This document shows positions 1 through 7,710 of a DNA stretch of 64,000 nt, in pieces. The first letter of the stretch is position 1. Each line of letters starts with the position of its first letter. The notes beneath the pieces were generated by a model that was not told where the DNA came from, searched no databases, and saw only the letters and a program-made list of their open reading frames with translations. The translations under genes were made by a program, and so were the position numbers. The DNA is from Coralloluteibacterium stylophorae (GTDB lineage: Bacteria; Pseudomonadota; Gammaproteobacteria; Xanthomonadales; Xanthomonadaceae), in NCBI RefSeq assembly GCF_018122625.2, contig NZ_JAGQFT020000004.1:62001-126000 (forward strand). The letters are read 5' to 3'.

Positions 1-11
1 GAGCCTTCCCC

Positions 12-35
12 GCCCGGCCGCAGCGGCGGCCGGGC
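12..35. terminator. Perfect 10-bp hairpin upstream of the MNIO gene
   Basis: Positions 12-21 pair perfectly with 26-35 around a 4-nt AGCG loop. No T-tract follows, so this is not a classical intrinsic terminator. It ends 20 bp before the MNIO start codon. In bufferin-type operons the short precursor gene sits directly upstream, so this hairpin could be an intercistronic attenuator that keeps the precursor transcript more abundant than the enzyme transcript. The precursor itself would lie outside the window. Confidence 0.5.
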
Positions 36-55
36 CCTTCGCAGCCTTGCCCCGC

Positions 56-898
56 ATGACCGTCACCGCACCCACGCCCTTCCACGGCTTCGGCCTGGGC
101 CTGCGCCCACCCCACTACGCCGCGGCGATCGAGGCGCAGCAGCCGCTGGATTTCGTGGAGGTCATCTCGGAAAACTTCATGGTCGATGGCGGGCGGCCGC
201 TGCACGTGCTCGACCGCGTGCGGGCGCGGTACGAGGTGGCCCTGCACGGCGTATCGATGAACCTCGGTTCCGCCGACGAGGTGGACGCGGGCTACCTGCG
301 CCGCCTGCGCGCGCTTGCCGACCGCATCGACCCGCTGTGGGTGTCGGACCATGTCTCCTGGACCGGCGTCGACGGCCGCACGTCGCACGACCTCCTGCCG
401 CTGCCCTACACGGAGGAGGCGCTCGACGCCCTGGCCAGGAACGTCGGCATCGCCCAGGACGTGCTGGGACGCGCCCTGGTCCTGGAGAACCCCTCCACCT
501 ACGTCGCCTTCCCCGGCGCGACGCTGACGGAGCCGGCCTTCCTCGCGGCTCTCTGCGAGCGCAGCGGCTGCCAGCTGCTGCTGGACGTGAACAACATCGT
601 GGTCAGCGCGGGCAACCATGGCCACGATCCCGGGAACTGGCTCGACCAGCTGCCCCTGCGCCACGTGCGGCAGATCCACCTGGCCGGCCACAGTCGCGGC
701 GCGGACATCCTGGTGGACACGCACGATGCGCCCGTGCCCGATCCGGTGTGGGCGCTGTACGCGAGGTTCATGCCGCGCCTCGGCGACGTCGCCACCATGA
801 TCGAGCGCGACGACCACATCCCGCCGCTGCGCGAACTCCTCGCGGAACTCGACCGCGCCCGCGCCATTGCAGCCGCTGCCGGTCGTCGCGCCGCATGA
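56..898 (+). CDS. bufB: DUF692/MNIO family multinuclear iron oxygenase (BufB-like)
   Basis: A 280-aa protein of the DUF692 TIM-barrel family, now called multinuclear non-heme iron-dependent oxidative enzymes. Family members modify cysteines of small RiPP precursors (bufferins, methanobactin). The metal-ligand pattern is complete: His in HGVSMN, Asp-His in VSDHVSW, Glu in LENPSTY, Asp/Asn in LLDVNN, His in SAGNHG, two His in IHLAGHS, Asp/His in VDTHDAP and Glu in IERDDH. The ATG at 56 is preferred over an in-frame TTG at 47. The stop overlaps the next ATG (ATGA), so the pair is translationally coupled. A bufferin precursor (DUF2282) is expected just left of the window. The bufB name rests on this pairing, not on a visible precursor. 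Confidence 0.85.
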   Translation: MTVTAPTPFHGFGLGLRPPHYAAAIEAQQPLDFVEVISENFMVDGGRPLHVLDRVRARYEVALHGVSMNLGSADEVDAGYLRRLRALADRIDPLWVSDHVSWTGVDGRTSHDLLPLPYTEEALDALARNVGIAQDVLGRALVLENPSTYVAFPGATLTEPAFLAALCERSGCQLLLDVNNIVVSAGNHGHDPGNWLDQLPLRHVRQIHLAGHSRGADILVDTHDAPVPDPVWALYARFMPRLGDVATMIERDDHIPPLRELLAELDRARAIAAAAGRRAA

Positions 899-1638
899 GG
901 CTGCAGGATCTGCAGCGCAGCTTCCTTGCGGCGCTGGATGGCGCCCCCCTGCCACAGGGCATCGCCGCCCGCGGCCTGCGCGTGCATGCCAACAACCGTC
1001 GGGAACGACTGTCCGAGGCCCTGCGCGACACCTACGCCAGGACCGCACTCATGCTCGGCGACGCGGATTTCGCGCGCCACGCCGGGAGCTACATCGCCGC
1101 GCATGCGCCGGCATCCTGGACGCTCTCGGACTACGGGGCGGGCTTTCCGGACCACCTCGATGCGGCCTTGCCGGGCGAGCCGGTGGTCGCGGAGCTGGCC
1201 TGGCTCGACGCCGGCCTCCGCCGCGCCTTCGCCGGACGCGACGCGACGCCGCTGCAGCTCGACCGGCTGGCCGCCGAGGACTGGGAGACCGTCGGATTCG
1301 CGTTCCTGCCGACGCTGGGCTTCACCCGCCTGCGCAGCAACGCACCAGCGATCTGGAGCGCGCTCGCCGCAGGCCGTCCGGTTCCACCCGCCGCGCGGCT
1401 GCCGACGGGATCGGGCGTGCGGATCTGGCGCGCCGGTCTCGATCCGCGCTTCGCCACCATGTCGCCACGGGAGTGCGCCTGCCTCGACCTCGCGCTCGCA
1501 GGCGCGAGCTTCGGCGAGATCTGCCAGTGGCTGGACCGGCAGCTGGAGGTCGACGACGCCGCGCGCGAGGCCGGGCTCCTGCTGCGCACGTGGGTCGACG
1601 ACGGACTGGTCGTAGCGCTGCGCGAGGGCGATGCGTGA
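895..1638 (+). CDS. bufC: DUF2063 partner protein of MNIO enzyme (BufC-like)
   Basis: A 247-aa protein whose first ~90 residues (starting MRLQDLQRSFLAAL) match the DUF2063 putative DNA-binding domain. This family almost always follows a DUF692 gene and is thought to bind the RiPP precursor and present it to the enzyme. The C-terminal ~100 residues resemble the winged-helix-like tail of the same family (Cys-Leu-Asp-Leu-Ala region followed by LLLRTWVDDGLV). The start ATG overlaps the MNIO stop by four bases. No bufD/DoxX gene follows; the next gene is on the other strand, so the operon ends here. Confidence 0.8.
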   Translation: MRLQDLQRSFLAALDGAPLPQGIAARGLRVHANNRRERLSEALRDTYARTALMLGDADFARHAGSYIAAHAPASWTLSDYGAGFPDHLDAALPGEPVVAELAWLDAGLRRAFAGRDATPLQLDRLAAEDWETVGFAFLPTLGFTRLRSNAPAIWSALAAGRPVPPAARLPTGSGVRIWRAGLDPRFATMSPRECACLDLALAGASFGEICQWLDRQLEVDDAAREAGLLLRTWVDDGLVVALREGDA

Positions 1639-1703
1639 TACGCGCTGGGCGGCGCGGACGGCGTGCGCCCGCGCCACCGGCATCCGCGTCCCAGGCGACG
1701 TGG

Positions 1704-2450
1704 TCAGGCCGCCTCGGCGGCCCAGGCCTCGGCATCGGCACCCGCCGGGATGCGCATCGGGCAGGACGGGTCGGTGGCTGCGCGCCACACCGCCTCGGCC
1801 ACGTCGCGGGCGTGGGTGATCGTGCTGTCCTGCTGCATGCTGGCGATGAAGGACCGGGCGAAGTCGGCGTAGGCCTCGTGCTCGAGTCCGGCCATGTTGC
1901 CGCGGGCGTTGTCGACGAAGCGGGTGTCGGGCGCGCGGCCGGGCAGCACCAGGCGCGCGCGCACGCCAAAGGGCGCCATTTCCGCGGCCAGCGACTCGGT
2001 CAGCGCATTCGCCGCGGCCTTGCTCGCGCGGTAGGCACCGACCAGCGGCAGCGGCTTGAGGGTCACGCTGGAAGTGACGTTGACCACGACGCCGCTGCCG
2101 CGCTGGCGGAACTGCGGAAGCAGCGCCTGGGTCAGGGCCAGCAGGCCGACGGTGTTGGTCTCGAACAGGCTCCGCACCATCGCGAGCGGGGTGCACTCCA
2201 GCGGGGAGGCGCCGCCGAAGCCGGCGTTGTTCACCAGCACGTCGACCGGCCCCGCCGCCTCGACGGCGGCGCGGATGCTGGCCTCGTCGGTGACGTCGAG
2301 GGCGAGCACGCGCAGGCGCCCGGAGGGCGGGAGCAGATCCGTGCGCGGAGTGCGCATGGTCGCCACGACGCGCCAGCCGCGGTCGAGGAAGAGCCGGGCG
2401 GTCTCCAGGCCGAAGCCGGACGAGCAGCCGGTGATCAGGACGGTATGCAT
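1704..2450 (-). CDS. Short-chain dehydrogenase/reductase (SDR)
   Basis: A 248-aa classical SDR. The N-terminal cofactor motif is TGCSSGFG, followed by the structural NNAG motif, a Ser in VTSSVT and the catalytic YRASK (Tyr-x-x-x-Lys). The substrate cannot be read from sequence; the TGCSSGFG signature is common in SDRs acting on ketones, steroids or retinoid-like alcohols, and in uncharacterised bacterial proteins. It is transcribed divergently from an AraC-family regulator that starts 95 bp away, so that regulator is the likely controller. The C-terminus ends in an Ala-rich tail. Confidence 0.85.
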   Translation of the reverse strand: MHTVLITGCSSGFGLETARLFLDRGWRVVATMRTPRTDLLPPSGRLRVLALDVTDEASIRAAVEAAGPVDVLVNNAGFGGASPLECTPLAMVRSLFETNTVGLLALTQALLPQFRQRGSGVVVNVTSSVTLKPLPLVGAYRASKAAANALTESLAAEMAPFGVRARLVLPGRAPDTRFVDNARGNMAGLEHEAYADFARSFIASMQQDSTITHARDVAEAVWRAATDPSCPMRIPAGADAEAWAAEAA

Positions 2451-2545
2451 GGATGGTCCTCGCAGGATGGGAGTGCGAGACGATAGGCCCCACGGTCCGT
2501 ACCCACTACGATTCCCAGTCCGCGTTTCTTTTGCAGGAGTCCTGG

Positions 2546-3499
2546 ATGGCGGATCCGCTCGCCGAAGTCGTCACCCTGCTGCAGCCGAACGCGCCGCACG
2601 CGAAAGCGGTGGTCGGGGCCGGGGCCTGGGCGGTCCGCCGCTCCAACCTGGAGGAGCCGTTCTACTGCGTGCTCCTGGAGGGCGCGTGCCGGCTGGAGGT
2701 CGATGCGCATGCGGCGGTCGAGCTGCGCGAGGGCGACTTCGCCCTCGTCACCGCCGCATACGGGGTCACCATGACCAGCCTGGAGCCGCCGCCGCCGGGC
2801 GCCGCCACCATTCCGAGCGAGCTCGCCCCCGGGCGCTTCCGCGTCGGCCGCGCCGATGGCCCGGTGGACCTGCGCATGCTGGCGGGCAACTGCTGCTTCG
2901 GCTCGCCCGACGCCGCCCTGCTGGTCTCGCTGCTGCCGCAGGTGGTGCACGTGCGCGACGAGCGACGGCTGGCATCCCTCGTCCAGCTGGTCGGCGACGA
3001 GACGCGCGCGCAGCGGCCTGCGCGCGAGGTCGTGCTGGCGCGCCTGCTCGAGGTGCTGCTGATCGAGGCGCTGCGCTCGACGGCGGGAACGGCCGCGTCG
3101 CCGAGCCTGGTGCGGGGCCTAACGGACGTCCGGCTCGCGCCCGCGATCCGCGCGATCCATGCGCATCCTGCGCAGGCGTGGACGGTGGCGGCACTGGCCG
3201 GCGAGGCGGCGCTGTCGCGCTCGGCCTTCTTCGAGCGCTTCAGCCGCAGCGTCGGCGTCGCGCCGATGGAATACCTGCTCGCATGGCGCATGGCCATCGC
3301 CAGGAACCTGCTGCGGCGCGGCGGGTGGAGCGTCGCCGGCATCGCCGAGCACGTCGGCTACGCGTCGGCCAGCACGTTCAGCGTCGCCTTCTCGCGGCAC
3401 GCCGGCATTTCGCCGATGCGCTACGCCCGGGCGCAACGGGAGCGGAGCGAAGCGCCCGATGCGACGACGGTGCCGGCCGGATCCGCGGTGCCGGCCTAG
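2546..3499 (+). CDS. AraC-family transcriptional regulator
   Basis: A 317-aa regulator with an N-terminal cupin-like effector domain (about residues 1-180, as in the AraC cupin_6 group) and a C-terminal double helix-turn-helix. The second HTH contains the characteristic VAGIAEHVGYASASTFS stretch and the closing GISPMRYAR. The ATG at 2546 is chosen because AGGAG lies 6 bp upstream, whereas the frame can be extended upstream to 2453 without a ribosome binding site. It is divergent from the SDR at 1704-2450, a usual arrangement for this regulator class, suggesting local control. The effector is unknown. Confidence 0.9.
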   Translation: MADPLAEVVTLLQPNAPHAKAVVGAGAWAVRRSNLEEPFYCVLLEGACRLEVDAHAAVELREGDFALVTAAYGVTMTSLEPPPPGAATIPSELAPGRFRVGRADGPVDLRMLAGNCCFGSPDAALLVSLLPQVVHVRDERRLASLVQLVGDETRAQRPAREVVLARLLEVLLIEALRSTAGTAASPSLVRGLTDVRLAPAIRAIHAHPAQAWTVAALAGEAALSRSAFFERFSRSVGVAPMEYLLAWRMAIARNLLRRGGWSVAGIAEHVGYASASTFSVAFSRHAGISPMRYARAQRERSEAPDATTVPAGSAVPA

Positions 3500-3520
3500 G
3501 CCGCCGTCCCGCCTTCGGCC

Positions 3521-4396
3521 TCACCGGCCGATGGCGTCCAGCTCCGCCAGCGCCTGGGCGTCGAGCTCCAGGCCGGTCGCCGCAAGGTTCTCGCGCAGGT
3601 GCGCCGGCGAGGAGGTGCCGGGGATCAGCAGCACGTTGGATGCGCGGCGCAGCAGCCAGGCGAGCGCGACCTGCATCGGCGTGGCCGCCAGCCGCGCGGC
3701 GACCGCGTCGAGACGATCCGACTGCAGCGGCGAGAACCCGCCCAGCGGGAAGAACGGCACGTAGGCGATGCCCTGCGCGGCCAGCGCATCGACGAGCGCA
3801 TCGTCGTCGCGGTGGGCGAGGTTGTAGAGGTTCTGCACGCAGGCGACCGGGGCGATGCCCTGCGCCTCGGCGATCTGGCCCGCGGTGGCGTTGCTGAGCC
3901 CGAGATGGCGGATCAGGCCCTGCTCGCGCAGCCGCGCGAGCGTCTCGAACTGCGGCGCGATGCTGCCTTCGCGCGGCGTGCTGAGGGTCTGCGGATCGCC
4001 GGCCAGGCGCAGGTTGACCACCTCGAGCGCGTCGACGCCGAGGTTGCGCAGGTTGTCGTGGACGGCGGCGACCAGTTCCTCCGGCGCCAGGGCCGGGATC
4101 CAGGAGGCGTCGTCGCCGCGGCGCGCGCCGACCTTGGTGACGATCACCAGGTCGTCGGCGTAGGGGTGCAGCGCCTCGTGGATGATGCGGTTGGTGACGT
4201 GCGGGCCGTAGAAGTCGCTGGTGTCGATGTGGTTCACGCCCGCGGCGATGGCCTCGCGCAGGACCGCCACCGCGGCCGCGTGATCCCTGGGCGGCCCGAA
4301 CACGCCCGGGCCGGCGAGCTGCATCGCGCCGTAGCCCATGCGGGCGACGCGGCGGTCGCCGAGGGTGAAGGTACCGGCCTGGCTGAGGTTGCTCAT
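3521..4396 (-). CDS. Aldo/keto reductase, YdbC/PdxI-like
   Basis: A 291-aa TIM-barrel aldo-keto reductase. Visible active-site parts are Asp in HIDTSDFYGPH with its Tyr, and Lys in VIVTKVG. At the place of the usual catalytic His the sequence reads VVNLRL, which as far as I recall is the pattern of the YdbC (PdxI, pyridoxal reductase) branch. The cofactor-binding loop LLIPGTSSPAHLREN near the C-terminus is typical for NADPH. The start ATG at 4396 gives the family-normal N-terminus with the GYGAMQL motif. It is divergent from a LysR gene 97 bp away. Substrate assignment to B6 vitamers is only a family-level suggestion. Confidence 0.85.
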   Translation of the reverse strand: MSNLSQAGTFTLGDRRVARMGYGAMQLAGPGVFGPPRDHAAAVAVLREAIAAGVNHIDTSDFYGPHVTNRIIHEALHPYADDLVIVTKVGARRGDDASWIPALAPEELVAAVHDNLRNLGVDALEVVNLRLAGDPQTLSTPREGSIAPQFETLARLREQGLIRHLGLSNATAGQIAEAQGIAPVACVQNLYNLAHRDDDALVDALAAQGIAYVPFFPLGGFSPLQSDRLDAVAARLAATPMQVALAWLLRRASNVLLIPGTSSPAHLRENLAATGLELDAQALAELDAIGR

Positions 4397-4493
4397 GACG
4401 TGCTCCTGCTGGATGGGTGACCGCGACGATAGGCGCCGCGTCCATGTTCGATAATCCGGGCCAGTCCGCACGGGGCGTACGGGAGGCCGGACA

Positions 4494-5390
4494 GTGAACA
4501 GCGACATGCAGGATCTGGAGGCCTTCCTGGCCGTCGTGCAGGCCAGCGGCTTTCGCGAAGCGGCGCGGACCGGCCGCGGCTCGGCTTCGAACCTGAGCGA
4601 CGCGGTGAAGCGCCTGGAGGCGCGGCTCGGCACCCGCCTGCTCCACCGCAGCACGCGCAGCGTCTCGCCGACCGAGGCGGGTGCGCGGCTGGCCGAACGC
4701 CTGGCCCCGGCCATGGCCGAGGTCCATGCCGCGCTCGACGTGGTCAATCTCTTCCGCGACCGCCCCGCCGGCACGCTGCGCCTCAACGTGCCGGCCAACG
4801 TCGCGCGCACGGTGCTGCCGCCGATCGTCGGCCCCTTCCTCGCCCGCTATCCGGAGATCCGGCTCGAAGTGGTCGTCGAGGACAGTCTGGTCGACCTGCT
4901 CGCCGCCGGCTGCGATGCCGGCATCCGCTATGGCGAGCGCCTGGCGCAGGACATGATCGCGCTGCCCGTGGGCCCGAGGACGCAGCGCCTGGTCACCGCC
5001 GCCGCGCCTGCCTACCTGGATGCGCGCGGGCGTCCGAAGCACCCGCGCGACCTGCTGCAGCACGCCTGCCTGCGCGGGCAGTTTTCCGGCGGCGCCACCC
5101 CGCCCTGGGAATTCGAGCGCGACGGCGAGGTGGTGTTCGTCGATCCGCAGGGCCCGCTGCTGGTGCGCACCGGCGCGGCGTTCGATCTCGCCGTGCAGGT
5201 GGCCGTCGCCGGGCTCGGCATCATCCATCTGTTCGAGGATTGGCTGCGTCCGCATCTGGACAGCGGCGCGCTCGAGGCCGTTCTCGAGCCGTGGTGCCAG
5301 ACCTTCGACGGGCCCTGGCTCTACTACTCCGGCCGCCGGCTGCCGCCCTCGCCGCTGCGCGCCTTCATCGACTTCGTCCGCGGCGTGTGA
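4494..5390 (+). CDS. LysR-family transcriptional regulator
   Basis: A 298-aa LysR regulator with an N-terminal winged HTH (residues ~5-65, including SDAVKRLEARLGTRLLHR) and a periplasmic-binding-type effector domain from about residue 90 (LRLNVPANVAR). It is transcribed away from the aldo-keto reductase gene, with 97 bp between the two starts, and probably controls it. The C-terminus reads WLYYSGRRLPPSPLRAF, the conserved ending of the group of LysR proteins that sit beside small oxidoreductases. The inducer is unknown. Confidence 0.9.
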   Translation: MNSDMQDLEAFLAVVQASGFREAARTGRGSASNLSDAVKRLEARLGTRLLHRSTRSVSPTEAGARLAERLAPAMAEVHAALDVVNLFRDRPAGTLRLNVPANVARTVLPPIVGPFLARYPEIRLEVVVEDSLVDLLAAGCDAGIRYGERLAQDMIALPVGPRTQRLVTAAAPAYLDARGRPKHPRDLLQHACLRGQFSGGATPPWEFERDGEVVFVDPQGPLLVRTGAAFDLAVQVAVAGLGIIHLFEDWLRPHLDSGALEAVLEPWCQTFDGPWLYYSGRRLPPSPLRAFIDFVRGV

Positions 5391-5413
5391 CGCGTCGCGG
5401 CCTGCGACGGGTC
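5389..5413. terminator. Hairpin between convergent genes
   Basis: The segments 5389-5398 and 5404-5413 form a 10-bp stem with one mismatch and a 5-nt loop. It straddles the stop codons of the convergent LysR and GAF genes. No T-tract is seen on either strand, so it may be a weak bidirectional terminator. Confidence 0.35.
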
Positions 5414-6335
5414 AGGCGGTGGCGTCGGCCCTGCGGTCGAGGAGATCCGTCTCGGCGCGCATGAACACCGCACCGGCGCTCTCCGCCGCACTGCCGCGGG
5501 CGGTGCCGGTGACGAAGCGCAGGCCGTGCGCGGCGGTCTCGCGCGCGATGACCGCGTGGATGCGGTCGAGCGCGGCATCGGCCTCTGCGCCGTGCAGCAC
5601 CGCGACGTACTCGCCACTGCCGATGCTGCGGTTCACCGCGTCCGCCCCACCCGGCGGCAGGACCTGTTCGAGCGCCGCGTCGAGCTGCTGCAGCAGTTTC
5701 TCGGTGCCACGCTCGCCGAGGCGGCCGACCGCGCCGGCGAAGTCCTGCAGTTCCATCAGGGCCAACAGATAGGCCGGCGCCTCGGCGGCCGGGGGCGACG
5801 CAGGCGCGACGGTGGCGACGAAGGCCTCGTGCTCCAGGGTGCGCTCGCGCGCACGCGCCTCCAGCAGGGTCACCGTCAGCCGCGCCAACGCCCGCAGCGC
5901 GGCGCGCTGCTCCTCGTCGAGCTCGCGCGGCGCGGCATCCAGCACGCAGACCGTCCCGATCGCCGCGCCCTCCGGCGTCACCAGCGGCATGCCGGCATAG
6001 AAACGGGCGTCGCCACGTTCGCCGTTGACGTAGGGGTTGGAGGCGAAGCGCGCGTCCTGGCTCAGGTCCGGGATCTCCATGAGCTGGCCGGGCGCGCGGA
6101 TGGCGTGGTCGCAGACCGCGGCGCTGCGCTCGGTCTGCGACGGGTCGAAACCGGTGCGCGCCTTGAACCACTGCCGATCGCGGTCGACCAGCGAGATCAG
6201 CGCGGTGGGCGTTCCGCACAGCGTGGAGGCGAGCTGCACCACATCGTCGAATGCGCCCTCGGGCAGGCTGTCGAGCACGTGGTAGCGGTCCAGCGCGCGC
6301 TGTCGCGCGGCTTCGTCGTGGGTCGTCGTGGGCAT
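5412..6335 (-). CDS. GAF-domain protein with degenerate GGDEF-like C-terminal half
   Basis: A 307-aa cytoplasmic protein. Residues ~1-165 are a GAF sensor domain of the type found ahead of diguanylate cyclases, with the typical sequences LISLVDRDRQWFKA, RSAAVCDHAI and AGMPLVTPEGAAIGTVCVLD. Residues ~190-300 follow the GGDEF fold, but the active-site GG(D/E)EF is replaced by SGEYV, so cyclase activity is unlikely. It may instead bind nucleotide or act as a regulatory partner. There is no membrane segment or output HTH. The start at 6335 gives MPTTTHDEAARQ, the usual beginning of this family. Confidence 0.75.
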   Translation of the reverse strand: MPTTTHDEAARQRALDRYHVLDSLPEGAFDDVVQLASTLCGTPTALISLVDRDRQWFKARTGFDPSQTERSAAVCDHAIRAPGQLMEIPDLSQDARFASNPYVNGERGDARFYAGMPLVTPEGAAIGTVCVLDAAPRELDEEQRAALRALARLTVTLLEARARERTLEHEAFVATVAPASPPAAEAPAYLLALMELQDFAGAVGRLGERGTEKLLQQLDAALEQVLPPGGADAVNRSIGSGEYVAVLHGAEADAALDRIHAVIARETAAHGLRFVTGTARGSAAESAGAVFMRAETDLLDRRADATA

Positions 6336-6385
6336 GGCCGCCGACTCTGGACGGCGGAACCGGAACGGGATGTGTAGGTGGCTCG

Positions 6386-6434
6386 GGGCACGGGCGCGTG
6401 CCCGTCGCCCCTCTTCGCCCTCCCTCTTCGCCCT
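6386..6434. repeat. Hairpin and 13-bp tandem duplication
   Basis: A 7-bp stem (6386-6392 with 6397-6403, 4-nt loop) is followed by two exact tandem copies of a 13-bp pyrimidine-rich unit (CCCTCTTCGCCCT, 6409-6421 and 6422-6434). The block lies between the GAF gene start and the stop of the upstream AhpD-like gene, where it could terminate the latter or act as the GAF gene leader. Confidence 0.5.
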
Positions 6435-6454
6435 CCGCCCTCCGCCCGACGGCG

Positions 6455-6937
6455 TCAGACGGCGAGGCCGGCCTTGTCGAGGCCGTAGGCCTGGTCCAGC
6501 ACGCCGGGCGGGGTGCGGAAGGCCACGTTGAGGCGGTTCCAGCCGTTGATGACCATCACCGCGTAGGTGAGCTCGGTGATCTCCTGCTCGGAGAATTCCC
6601 CACGCACCTGCCGGTACAGCTCGTCGGACACGCCCTGCGGCGACAGCGTGGTCAGCGCCTCGGTCCAGGCCAGCGCCGCCCGCTCGCGCGGCGAGAACAG
6701 GGTCGATTCGCGCCAGCCGGCGACGTGGTGCAGGCGCAGCGGCTTCTCGCCCTGCAGGGTCGCCTGCTTGACGTGCATGTCCAGGCAGAAGGTGCAGCCG
6801 TTGATCTGCGAGGCGCGGATCTCGACGAGCGCCTGCAGCGGATGCTCCAGGCTCGACTTCTTCAGCGCCATGGAGATCTCGCCGAACTTCCGGAACAGCT
6901 GCGGCGACTGGGTGGTGGTATCGAGTCGTGCGGTCAT
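6455..6937 (-). CDS. Carboxymuconolactone decarboxylase / AhpD-like protein
   Basis: A 160-aa alkylhydroperoxidase D-like protein. It carries the peroxidatic CxxC with its His three residues on, in QINGCTFCLDMH, the hallmark of the CMD subfamily with peroxidase-like disulfide chemistry. The following RLHHVAGWRES and LSPRERAALAWTEALT are also conserved in this subfamily. The ATG at 6937 is preferred over an upstream extension to 7030 because GAGGA-like purines lie just before it and the protein then has family length. It is probably part of the antioxidant response; no partner reductase is adjacent. Confidence 0.85.
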   Translation of the reverse strand: MTARLDTTTQSPQLFRKFGEISMALKKSSLEHPLQALVEIRASQINGCTFCLDMHVKQATLQGEKPLRLHHVAGWRESTLFSPRERAALAWTEALTTLSPQGVSDELYRQVRGEFSEQEITELTYAVMVINGWNRLNVAFRTPPGVLDQAYGLDKAGLAV

Positions 6938-7079
6938 GGTGATTGTCCTCTGCTGGGGGAACGGCCCCGGACGGGCGCCGTCGCGACGGTTCGCATTCCT
7001 CCGACGATCCGGCACGCGGGGCTGTGACATCGGTTCGCGCGCTGCCGTCGCCGCCGCATCCCTCGACTAGACTGGCGCC

Positions 7080-7622
7080 ATGAAGAACGCCCTCCAGGAC
7101 CAGTTGCTCAAGGCCGGGCTGGCCAAGAAGTCCCAGGTCGCCCAGGCCGCGCGCGAACAGGCGAAGCAGCGCCAGGGCAAGGCCGCGCCCGCTCCCGACG
7201 CGCCGCAGCGGGAGGCCGAGCGGCTGCGCGCCGAGCGGGTCGAGCGCGACCGCGCGCTGGCCGCCGAGCGCAATGCGCACGCCCGCGTCCAGGAACAGCG
7301 TGCGCAGGCGCGCCAGATCATCGAGACGCAGCGGGTCCGCGCGACGGGCGAGATCGAGTACCGCTTCGTCGACGGCAAGGTCATCCGTTCGCTCCTGGTC
7401 GACGCCGCGCTGCGCACGCAGCTGGCGAGCGGCGCGCTGGTGATCGCGCGCCACGGCGACGGTCATGCCCTGCTGCCGCGTGCGGCCGCGGAGAAGGTGC
7501 GCGCGCGCGATGCCACGATGATCGTGCTCGACCACGGCGGCGCCGCGGAGCCGGCGCCCGCCGGATCCGACGACGATGCCTACTACGCCCGCTTCCAGGT
7601 GCCCGACGACCTGGTCTGGTAG
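7080..7622 (+). CDS. DUF2058 family protein (YaiL-like)
   Basis: A 180-aa protein of the DUF2058 family, recognised from the N-terminus MKNALQDQLLKAGL, a long Ala/Arg/Glu-rich helical stretch (residues ~20-90, probably coiled coil) and the C-terminal globular part (IEYRFVDGKVIRSLLV and FQVPDDLVW). Family proteins such as E. coli YaiL are associated with nucleoprotein or ribosome fractions, but the function is not established. It is monocistronic, on the opposite strand from both neighbours. Confidence 0.85.
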   Translation: MKNALQDQLLKAGLAKKSQVAQAAREQAKQRQGKAAPAPDAPQREAERLRAERVERDRALAAERNAHARVQEQRAQARQIIETQRVRATGEIEYRFVDGKVIRSLLVDAALRTQLASGALVIARHGDGHALLPRAAAEKVRARDATMIVLDHGGAAEPAPAGSDDDAYYARFQVPDDLVW

Positions 7623-7710
7623 CCGAGGGACGCCGGGCGCCCTGCGCCCGCGACGCGATCCCGTCGCGGCGCGCGCCTCCGCTGCGCCGCCCGCTGGATG
7701 CCCCGCTTCT

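Noticed and set aside
499..2493. Long minus-strand reading frame opposite the MNIO and BufC genes
   Set aside because: Arg/Pro/Ala-rich antisense shadow of GC-rich coding DNA; both plus-strand genes have clear family motifs.
3492..3503. Palindrome CGGCCTAGGCCG over the AraC stop codon as a terminator
   Set aside because: Only 12 bp, no loop and no T-tract; probably chance in GC-rich DNA.
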